Shown: piece after piece, positions 1 through 5,360 of the stretch
Numbering within the stretch: the first letter of the stretch is position 1
Layout of the letters: every line of letters starts with the position of its first letter
Source of the DNA: an uncultured Opitutia bacterium
GTDB lineage: Bacteria; Verrucomicrobiota; Verrucomicrobiia; Opitutales; UBA953
NCBI GenBank assembly: GCA_937874455.1
Contig: CALNBE010000164.1
Coordinates: forward strand, 1-5,392
Direction: 5' to 3'
DNA length: 5,392 nt
Translations under genes and position numbers: made by a program
Notes under the pieces: model-generated
Databases searched by the model: none
Told to the model about the DNA's origin: nothing
The model's input: the letters and a program-made list of their open reading frames with translations, nothing else

Positions 1-1
1 A

Positions 2-103
2 GCAGCACCGGCGGTGCTGGGATCAGCGTTTGGCTACGGGCTGCTGTACCTGCCGGTGCTGCTGGTCGTGGCGATGTATCTTTTTCAGGAAAGGGAAATC
101 TGA
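2..103 (+). CDS. C-terminal end of a membrane protein, probable ABC-2-type transporter permease (5' partial)
   Basis: Only the last 33 codons are in the window, ending at TGA 101-103. The visible peptide has a hydrophobic run of about 20 residues (FGYGLLYLPVLLVVAMYLF) followed by a short charged tail, QEREI. A final transmembrane helix ending in a short acidic/basic cytoplasmic tail is typical of ABC-2-type permeases, which move substrates across or out of the inner membrane. That family call is an inference from the last helix alone; another polytopic membrane protein is possible. The stop codon overlaps the start of the next gene by one base (TGATG), so the two are almost certainly co-transcribed and translationally coupled, pointing to a shared function. 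Confidence 0.55.
   Translation, partial: AAPAVLGSAFGYGLLYLPVLLVVAMYLFQEREI
87..95 (+). promoter_or_regulatory. Ribosome binding site that fixes the start of the TPR-like gene
   Basis: AGGAAAGGG is purine-rich, lies inside the last codons of the upstream gene, and sits 7 nt before the ATG at 103. It supports the coupled start at 103 over the in-frame ATG at 109. Confidence 0.6.
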
Positions 104-918
104 TGAGGATGCCTGCACCGGATGATGGACGCTGGCGCTGGCTGCGCCGGCTGGCGGCGTTGGGCGGGCTGGTGCTGGCCGGGACCGGACTCGTGCCGGT
201 GGGGGCGCCGGCGGACGCGTGGCAAAGGGCCTGCCGCCCGGATGTGCATGCGGAGAACTTGGGGGAGATGGTTGGGCAGGGCGTTTTGCTGGGTTTGTTT
301 GGCGGGTTCCGGTCATTGTTGGCGGATTTTGCCTGGGTGCGCTCTTATGTTTACTGGGAGCAGCAGGACCGAGCGGGGAACGAGAGTTTTATGCGACTGG
401 CTTTGCTGATGGATCCGGGAAACACTTATTTCTGGACCAACGCGGCGGACATCATTGCCTACGATCAGGCGCATTGGGAAATCCGGCGGCGGGAACGCGC
501 CGGCCGGTTGAAAATGGAGCGGGGAGTGAAGGAGCTGTTGTTTCGCGAATACGCGAAGAGTGGACTGGAGTTGTTGTCCGAGGCGGTGACGCGTTTGCCG
601 AAGGAGCGTTCGCAATTGTATGTGCGGGCGGGGCAGATTGCCGCGAACAAATTAAAGGACGTGGAGTTGGCGGCGGATTATTACCGCCGGGCAGCGGAGG
701 CAGAGCATCCGGTTTGGTTTGCCGGCGTTATTTACGCGAAAATTTTAGCGGAGCAGCTCGGGCGGAAACAGGAGGCGTTGGACTGGCTGGTCGCTTATCA
801 GTCCGAGTTGGCGGTGCGTTTGCCGCATGATCCACTGGATATCAAAGGTGCGGTGGAGGAGGAAATCGCCGCGTTGCGGCAGGAATTGGCGGAGAAAAGC
901 GGAGCGGCGAAGGGGTGA
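103..918 (+). CDS. Membrane-anchored TPR-like protein, co-translated with an ABC-type permease
   Basis: The protein has 271 residues and no function that I recognise. The ATG at 103 is chosen because AGGAAAGGG at 87-95 lies 7 nt upstream and the codon overlaps the previous stop; the ATG at 109 would be spaced worse. Residues 1-16 are basic (several Arg), and 17-37 are a hydrophobic, Gly/Ala/Leu-rich segment that could be a signal anchor, or a signal peptide with ADA near the end. A second hydrophobic stretch covers about 56-80 and includes FGGFRSLLADFAWVRSYVYW. Residues 95-125 contain MDPGNTYFWTNAADIIAYD. From about 145 to 235 the sequence is paired amphipathic helices of TPR type (for example VRAGQIAANKL then AADYYRRAAEAEHP). 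The C terminus, about 250-271, is charged and coil-like. It is likely an extracytoplasmic or membrane-associated scaffold or accessory factor for the adjoining transporter; that role is inferred only from coupling and helical-repeat character. Confidence 0.85.
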   Translation: MRMPAPDDGRWRWLRRLAALGGLVLAGTGLVPVGAPADAWQRACRPDVHAENLGEMVGQGVLLGLFGGFRSLLADFAWVRSYVYWEQQDRAGNESFMRLALLMDPGNTYFWTNAADIIAYDQAHWEIRRRERAGRLKMERGVKELLFREYAKSGLELLSEAVTRLPKERSQLYVRAGQIAANKLKDVELAADYYRRAAEAEHPVWFAGVIYAKILAEQLGRKQEALDWLVAYQSELAVRLPHDPLDIKGAVEEEIAALRQELAEKSGAAKG

Positions 919-958
919 TTTTTCCTTTGCGGGTTTTTGTTGAGCGAGGCTTGGGGAC

Positions 959-994
959 AAAAAAACGGAGCTGCCGTTTTTGCCGACAACTCCG
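959..994 (-). terminator. Rho-independent terminator of the small minus-strand gene
   Basis: Read on the minus strand, CGGAGTTGTCG (994-984) pairs with CGGCAGCTCCG (976-966) to give an 11-bp stem with a 7-nt loop (GCAAAAA), followed at once by seven T residues (965-959). Two of the 11 pairs are G-U in the minus-strand RNA. The same two positions would be A-C mismatches in plus-strand RNA, and no T-tract follows on that side, so the structure is directional. It starts about 58 nt past the stop codon of the 57-residue gene. A smaller hairpin, GGCGG-TTTT-CCGCC on the minus strand (1010-997), lies just upstream of it. Confidence 0.85.
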
Positions 995-1052
995 CAGGCG
1001 GAAAACCGCCGACAGTTATGTTTTTCAAAGCAAACGAGGCGCTGGAATTGGA

Positions 1053-1226
1053 TTAGCGGCAGAGCGGCAGGACGGTGCCCCAGACGCTGCTGGTGATGAC
1101 GTAACGGATGCCGGCGAAACCGGGTTCCGTGACTTCGACGTGCGGGTTGCGCTCCCAAGTCGTGGTCGTGTTGATGGCGGATTCGCCAAAGCCCCCTTCG
1201 TAAGAATGAGTGATGGGAATGTTCAT
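1053..1226 (-). CDS. Small uncharacterised protein, 57 residues
   Basis: The gene starts at ATG 1226-1224 and stops at TAA 1055-1053 on the minus strand. AAAGG lies 7 nt upstream of the start. The product begins MNIPITHSYEGGFGESAINT and ends VWGTVLPLCR. It is rich in Thr, Gly and Val, has a run of four Thr, two Trp and a single Cys as the penultimate residue, and shows no signal peptide or transmembrane segment. 45 of 57 codons end in G or C, mostly C, as expected of a coding gene in this genome. It has its own terminator at 959-994, a candidate promoter at 1291-1306, and faces the TPR-like gene tail to tail. I recognise no domain. Possibilities include a small beta-rich structural or regulatory protein, or a precursor peptide, but nothing around it supports a particular choice. 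That it is a real gene is well supported; its function is unknown. Confidence 0.75.
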   Translation of the reverse strand: MNIPITHSYEGGFGESAINTTTTWERNPHVEVTEPGFAGIRYVITSSVWGTVLPLCR

Positions 1227-1264
1227 GGTTTTAACCTTTTGTTTGCGATTTGTGATGAGTTAAG

Positions 1265-1278
1265 GCGGGTTGCCCCGC
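1265..1278 (-). promoter_or_regulatory. GC hairpin with GNRA loop in the leader of the small gene
   Basis: On the minus strand GCGGG-GCAA-CCCGC forms a 5-bp all-GC stem closed by a GCAA (GNRA-type) tetraloop. If transcription starts near 1280, as the sigma-54-like site predicts, this would be the first structure in the mRNA and could stabilise its 5' end. The fold is read directly from the sequence; the role is inferred. Confidence 0.35.
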
Positions 1279-1290
1279 AGTTTTACTAAT

Positions 1291-1306
1291 AGCGAGCGCC
1301 GTGCCA
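1291..1306 (-). promoter_or_regulatory. Sigma-54-like promoter (-24/-12) for the small minus-strand gene
   Basis: On the minus strand the sequence TGGCACGGCGCTCGCT matches the sigma-54 (RpoN) consensus TGGCACGNNNNTTGCW at every defined position except one (C for the second T of TTGC). The essential GG and GC doublets are separated by 10 nt, the spacing RpoN requires. The predicted start would be near 1280, about 55 nt before the start codon. A sigma-70 reading (TTGGCA with a TAAAAC-like -10 element, 16-nt spacer) is a competing explanation for the same stretch. No enhancer-binding-protein site was identified. Confidence 0.4.
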
Positions 1307-1496
1307 ACTTATTCCGCAGTGGGAAGTTTGTCTAAAAACAGTCATTTTCGCCGCCGGCAGAGGAAATCTTGGGGGCTTTTCCGCAGGAAACTGATGGGGC
1401 GGAGGCGCATCAAAGAGCTTGCCTGCCCCCGGGAGTGTGGTTTTCTGCCCCGTTCCGGTTTTTACCGCCGGATTACAAACCAAAAGAATAAAAATC

Positions 1497-3280
1497 ATGG
1501 CCAAAACCAAGAATGCCTCTCGCCCAACGAAGACAATCGCGGCCGCTTCGACACAGAAGTCGGCCCCCATGCGCGGTTGTGACGTAGTAGTGCGTTGCCT
1601 GGAGCTTCGTGTTTGCCTATCCCGGCGGGGCGCTTTTGGAGATTACCCAGGCTTTGACGCGGACGAAAAAGATCCGCGCGATTCTTCCCCGGCATGAGCA
1701 AGGCGGCGGCTTCATGGCCCAGGGTTATGCCCGGGCCACCGGAAAACCCGGCGTGTGCATGGCGACCTCCGGTCCCGGCGCGACCAACTTGGTGACGCCG
1801 ATTGCCGACGCCTATATGGACAGCATCCCGCTCATCGCGATCACCGGGCAGGTGTTCCAGCAGTTGATTGGAAAAAATGCTTTCCAGGAAACTGACTTTT
1901 TTGGGGTCACACTGCCGATCGTGAAGCACAGCTTCCTCGTTCTGAACTACGAGGAGCTGCCGCTGCTCATCTTTAAAGCATTTAAAATTGCCACCAGCGG
2001 ACGACCCGGTCCGGTGGTGATAGACATTCCGAAGGACGTGCAGCAGGCCGTTTTTGTGCCGAAGTTTCCCGCCAGTTTGGACGAGGTGGAGGTGCCCGGA
2101 CTGCCGGAGCCGCCGCGCGCCTCGGATGACGACCTGCGGAAGGTGCTGGCCGATTTGTCGAAGGCGAAAAAACCCGTGCTTTACTACGGCGGCGGGGTGA
2201 TTTCCAGCGGCGCAACCGCCGCGCTGCGCGAGTTTGCAAAACTCACCGGCATTCCGGTGGCCTCGACGCTGATGGGGCTGGGCGCGTTTCCTCCGGATTC
2301 GCCGCAAAGCCTGTACTGGTTCGGCATGCATGGCACGGTGGCCGGCAACTGGGCCGTTTGCCAGAGTGATTTGCTGATCGCTGCGGGCGCGCGTTTTGAC
2401 GACCGGATCACCGGCGCGGTGGACAAGTTTTCCCCCGACGCCAAGGTGGTGCACATCGACATCGACCGCTCCGAGCACCACAAAAACAAACGGGCCGACC
2501 TGCCAATTGAATCGGACATTCGCTACGCACTGGAGAGACTGTGCGAGTTGATCAAGAAGGAGGGTTTCAAAAAACCGGATATCAAGGAATGGATGGGCCG
2601 GATTGCCGCATGGAAAAAGGAGCATCCGTTCCCGTTCACCTATGACCGCGACAAGACGCCGCACATTTTGCCGCAACTGGCGATTGAGATGCTTTACGAG
2701 GAAACCAAGGGCGAGGCGATTATCGCCACCGGGGTTGGCCAGCATCAGATGTGGGCGCCGCAGTTCTACCACTTCAAGGAACCCCGCACCTTCGTCAGTT
2801 CGCTGGGCGCGGGAACCATGGGCTTTGGTTTGCCGGCGGCCATCGGCGCGAAAGTCGCCCAGCCGAAAAGACATCGATGGCGACGGCTCCTTCCTGATGA
2901 ACATCCAGGAGCTGGCCTGCATGGCGATTGAGAAAATTCCGGCGAAGGCAATGATCCTGAACAACCAGCATCTGGGCATGGTGGTGCAGTGGGAGGACCG
3001 TTTCTACGACGGCGTGCGCGGGCAGACGATTCTTGGCGACCCGAAGAATATCGGCACGCCGGAGAATCCGGTCGGGCTTTATCCCGACTTCGTGAAGATC
3101 GCGGAGGGCTTCGGCGTCAAGGGCCGCCGTGTGATGAAGCGCGAGGAATTACGCGAGGCGATTCGCGAAATGCTGGCGCACGACGGGCCTTATGTGCTCG
3201 ATGTCATCGTGCCGCATGACGAGCATGTGCTGCCTTTCATCCCGCAAAAGAAATCGGCGATGGAAATTCTCACCCAGTAA
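1497..3280 (+). pseudogene. ilvB: Acetolactate synthase large (catalytic) subunit, disrupted by two frameshifting deletions
   Basis: Acetolactate synthase condenses two pyruvates, or pyruvate and 2-ketobutyrate, with thiamine diphosphate, Mg and FAD: the first common step of branched-chain amino acid synthesis. ATG 1497 begins a 24-residue Lys/Ala/Ser/Thr-rich extension, then MRGCDVVVRCLE. The frame shifts after 1604 and resumes at VFAYPGGALLEI (1609). The middle part carries the catalytic Glu of PRHEQGG (1696-1698), TSGPGATNLVT, ITGQV, TSGRPGPVVIDIPKD, RFDDR (2392-2406) and GAGTMGFGLPAA. A second shift lies at 2866-2869, followed by the cofactor motif GDGSFLMN (2879-2902), NNQHLGMVVQWEDRFYDG and the plant-like tail PHDEHVLPFIP. 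Adding back 14 and 11 nt gives 602 residues, a normal length. Everything else is intact and conserved, so this is either a recently broken gene or a sequence error. As written, translation from 1497 stops at 1697 after 66 residues. No regulatory subunit (ilvN) gene is adjacent. Family identity is certain; pseudogene status is not. Confidence 0.85.
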
Positions 3281-3304
3281 GCGAGTCTGAATCGAATTTC
3301 CTCC

Positions 3305-3335
3305 GAGGGGCGTTTTTTGACGCTCCTCTTTTTTT
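3305..3335 (+). terminator. Rho-independent terminator downstream of ilvB
   Basis: GAGGGGCGT (3305-3313) pairs with ACGCTCCTC (3320-3328) in a 9-bp stem with one G-U pair and a 6-nt loop, followed by seven T residues (3329-3335). It lies 24 nt after the ilvB stop codon, so ilvB ends its transcription unit here and gatC needs its own promoter or read-through. Confidence 0.9.
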
Positions 3336-3369
3336 GCTCCGCGCCAGGGTTTCCCGAGCTTCCTTCTTG

Positions 3370-3399
3370 CCTTGCCCGGCGGGGTGGGCGAGGGTTTTT
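3370..3399 (+). promoter_or_regulatory. Hairpin plus T-tract covering the gatC ribosome binding site
   Basis: CCTTGCCC (3370-3377) pairs with GGGCGAGG (3386-3393) in an 8-bp, mostly GC stem with one G-U pair and an 8-nt loop. It is followed by G and five T (3395-3399). The 3' arm contains GAGG of the only plausible Shine-Dalgarno sequence (GAGGG, 3390-3394), 8 nt before the gatC ATG at 3403. The structure could act as a weak terminator/attenuator or as a translational lid on gatC. The pairing is seen; the control function is inferred. Confidence 0.4.
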
Positions 3400-3402
3400 C
3401 CC

Positions 3403-3702
3403 ATGTCGGAACCTGCATCCATTGACATGGACCACCTGGCCAAACTGGCCCGCATTGCCCTGACCGCGGAGGAAAAGGCGCGCTTCGGCGGAGAGCTGGG
3501 CACCATCCTTAATTACTTCGACCAGTTGAAAACGGTGAACGTGGACGGCGTGGAGCCGAGCGCCCACGCCTTCCCGGTTTACAATGTGCTGCGCGAGGAT
3601 GTGCCCGGCCCCAGTCTCGACGTGGAAATGCTCCTGCGTATCGCTCCCCAAGCGCGCGACCGCCAGGTGGTGGTGCCGCGGGTGGTGGACGACGAGGGCT
3701 GA
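3403..3702 (+). CDS. gatC: Glu-tRNA(Gln)/Asp-tRNA(Asn) amidotransferase subunit C
   Basis: The 99-residue product is the usual length for GatC, the small non-catalytic subunit of GatCAB. That enzyme amidates misacylated Glu-tRNA(Gln), and often Asp-tRNA(Asn), in the cytoplasm. GatC wraps between GatA and GatB and stabilises the amidase. The family pattern is complete: an N-terminal helix (MDHLAKLARIALTAEE, about 9-24), a second helix with LGTILNYFDQLKTVN (about 32-46), VEPSAH (50-55), then LREDVPGPSL (63-72), LLRIAPQA and the C-terminal VVVPRVVDDEG. The start at ATG 3403 is chosen because the reading frame upstream of it is not GatC-like, the length fits, and GAGGG precedes it. It follows the ilvB terminator and is the first gene of gatCAB. 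An organism with this operon probably uses the indirect route to Gln-tRNA and/or Asn-tRNA. Confidence 0.95.
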   Translation: MSEPASIDMDHLAKLARIALTAEEKARFGGELGTILNYFDQLKTVNVDGVEPSAHAFPVYNVLREDVPGPSLDVEMLLRIAPQARDRQVVVPRVVDDEG

Positions 3703-3885
3703 TTTTTAATTACGAATTAGAAATTATGAATGAGGAATTGGAAACACGTTCAACGAAAACGGCATCGAATCGGATATCCGGCACTCGGCTCCCCCATGTG
3801 CAACTTTCGCATTTCAAGTTTTCCAGCGGCATTGTCTGTCCGCGTTCCCGCCATTTTTAATTCTTAATTTCCAATTTTCCATCCC
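3703..3885 (+). repeat. Heptamer-repeat-bounded intergenic insert between gatC and gatA
   Basis: This 183-nt gap is bounded by AT-rich arms built of 7-nt units in opposite orientation. The left arm (3708-3742, plus strand) reads AATTACG, AATTAGA, AATTATG, AATGAGG, AATTGGA. The right arm on the minus strand (3876-3849) reads AATTGGA, AATTAAG, AATTAAA, AATGGCG. AATTGGAAA (3736-3744) is an exact inverted repeat of TTTCCAATT (3868-3876), and TTTTTAATT also occurs directly at 3703-3711 and 3854-3862. The core between the arms has ordinary GC content, includes the palindrome CGGATATCCG (3771-3780), and has no plausible gene. It looks like a dispersed non-coding repeat or miniature element that has separated two genes normally packed together. 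Whether it is mobile cannot be told from one copy. Confidence 0.55.
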
Positions 3886-5343
3886 ATGTCCCTTTCCCAA
3901 CAAACCGCCGTGGAACTCGCCGCCCTGCTGGCCGCGAAGGAAATTTCCGCCCGCGAAATTCTCGAATCCTGCTTTGCCCGCATTGCCGCTGTGGATGGCC
4001 GCGTGGGCGCTTTTCTCGGCTACGACGCCGAAGACGCGCTGGCCCAGGCCGACGCCTCCGACGCCCGCCGCGCCAAGGGCGAAACGCTCGGCCCGCTCGA
4101 CGGGATCCCCGTCGCGCTCAAGGACAATATTTCCCTGCGCAACCAGCCGCTCACCTGCGCGAGCAAAATGCTCAAGGGCTACGTCTCGCCCTACGACGCC
4201 ACGGTGACGCGCAAGCTGCGCGAGCAGGGCGCGATTGTCTGGGGCTGGCTGAACATGGACGAGTTTGCCATGGGCGCCTCGACGGAAAATTCCGGACGCC
4301 AGATCACGCACAATCCCTGGGATCTCTCCCGCGCTCCCGGCGGCAGCTCCGGCGGCAGCGCCGCGGCGGTGGCGGCGGGATTAACTCCACTTGCGCTCGG
4401 CAGCGACACCGGCGGCTCCATCCGCCAGCCCGCCTCGCACTGCGGCGTGGTCGGGATGAAGCCCACCTATGGCCGCGTGAGTCGCTACGGCGTGGCAGCT
4501 TTTGCCTCCTCGCTCGACCAAGTCGGTCCGATCGGGCACACCGTGGAGGATGTCGCGCTGGCGTTGCAGGCGATTGCCGGCGGGGATCCGCACGACGGCA
4601 CCGCGCTGGCCAACTCCGTGCCGCATTACCGGGAGGAAATGCAAAGGAAAACCGGCCCGTGGACCATCGGCGTCCCGGAGGAATTTTTTGCTGCGGGACT
4701 TGATCCCGATGTGAAGGCGCAGATCGAAAACGCCATCGCGTTTTACCAGCAACAGGGGTGCACGATTAAAAAAGTTTCCCTGCCCAGCACCGCGCAGGCG
4801 GTCGCGGTTTACTACATCATTTCTACTGCGGAAGCCTCGTCGAACCTCGCCCGCTACGACGGCATTCGCTACGGACACCGCAGCGAAAAGGCCACCGACG
4901 CCATCGACATCTATGCGCTCAGCCGGGCGGAGGGATTTGGCGACGAGGTGAAACGCCGCATCATCCTCGGCACCTACGTGCTCACCTCCGGCTACTACGA
5001 CGCCTATTACGTCCGGGCGCAGAAAGTGCGGACGCTTATCCGCGACGACTTCATGCGGGCCTTCGGGGAGGTGGATTTTATCCTCGCGCCGGTGTCGCCG
5101 ACCACGCCGTTCAAGCTCGGCGAGCGCGCCACGGACCTGCTCTCGGTTTACCTCGGCGACATCTACACCATCCCGGTCAACCTCGCCGGACTGCCCGCGA
5201 TCAGTGTCCCGTGCGGCACCGCGCACGACATGCCGGTCGGCTTCCAGCTCATCGGCAAGCCGCTGGATGAGGTCACGCTTTTCGCCGCCGCGCAGCAATT
5301 CGAACAGGCGCACGACTTTGCCGCCCGCCGCCCCAACCTCTAA
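3886..5343 (+). CDS. gatA: Glu-tRNA(Gln)/Asp-tRNA(Asn) amidotransferase subunit A (glutaminase/amidase)
   Basis: This complete 485-residue protein is the glutamine-hydrolysing subunit of GatCAB. It releases ammonia that is channelled to GatB to amidate Glu-tRNA(Gln) or Asp-tRNA(Asn). It is an amidase-signature enzyme with the Ser-cisSer-Lys triad intact: Lys79 in VALKDN, Ser154 in PGGSSGGS and Ser178 (nucleophile) in GSDTGGSIRQPA. These are the same residue numbers as in Staphylococcus aureus GatA, so spacing has not changed. Other family blocks are GPLDGIPVALKD (69-80), MDEFAMGAS (124-132), HNPWD (142-146) and GMKPTYGRVSRYGV (190-203). Near the C terminus are ILAPVSPTTPF, YTIPVNLAGLPAISVP and PVGFQLIGKP. 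Length is typical and no key residue is missing. Codons are strongly C-ending, unlike the G-ending codons of the gene at 103-918. It lies 183 nt after gatC, across a repeat-containing gap, and 17 nt before gatB. Confidence 0.98.
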   Translation: MSLSQQTAVELAALLAAKEISAREILESCFARIAAVDGRVGAFLGYDAEDALAQADASDARRAKGETLGPLDGIPVALKDNISLRNQPLTCASKMLKGYVSPYDATVTRKLREQGAIVWGWLNMDEFAMGASTENSGRQITHNPWDLSRAPGGSSGGSAAAVAAGLTPLALGSDTGGSIRQPASHCGVVGMKPTYGRVSRYGVAAFASSLDQVGPIGHTVEDVALALQAIAGGDPHDGTALANSVPHYREEMQRKTGPWTIGVPEEFFAAGLDPDVKAQIENAIAFYQQQGCTIKKVSLPSTAQAVAVYYIISTAEASSNLARYDGIRYGHRSEKATDAIDIYALSRAEGFGDEVKRRIILGTYVLTSGYYDAYYVRAQKVRTLIRDDFMRAFGEVDFILAPVSPTTPFKLGERATDLLSVYLGDIYTIPVNLAGLPAISVPCGTAHDMPVGFQLIGKPLDEVTLFAAAQQFEQAHDFAARRPNL

Positions 5344-5360
5344 TTTTTTTCCTCCGAAAA

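Noticed and set aside
961..981. A-tract/T-tract hairpin AAAAACGG-CCGTTTTT as a bidirectional terminator
   Set aside because: Only three GC pairs; the overlapping 11-bp minus-strand stem is much stronger and explains the T-tract.
915..1289. Plus-strand open frame of 124 codons
   Set aside because: It runs antisense through the terminator and the 57-residue gene, lacks a ribosome binding site, and the minus-strand reading has better codon use and signals.
1301..1582. Possible leader peptide or extra gene upstream of ilvB
   Set aside because: No run of Leu, Ile or Val codons, no paired attenuator stems with a T-tract, and no protein-like composition; the 270 nt upstream of ilvB otherwise appears to be leader and promoter DNA.
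1602..2872. Programmed ribosomal frameshifting as an explanation for the three-frame ilvB
   Set aside because: Recoding would not restore the several conserved residues absent at each junction, and no slippery heptamer with a downstream structure is evident; deletion or sequence error fits better.
1495..2979. Long minus-strand open frame of 494 codons
   Set aside because: It is antisense to ilvB, whose frames carry clear acetolactate synthase motifs; the minus-strand product has no recognisable family pattern and is rich in Arg/His as expected from a GC-rich shadow.
3703..3885. Small ORF, tRNA or CRISPR remnant in the gatC-gatA gap
   Set aside because: No cloverleaf, no spaced identical repeats with unique spacers, and no coding-like frame; the period-7 arms explain the AT-rich sequence.
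4381..5313. Minus-strand open frame of 310 codons
   Set aside because: It lies wholly inside gatA, whose catalytic triad and motifs are intact; the composition is that of a reverse-strand shadow.
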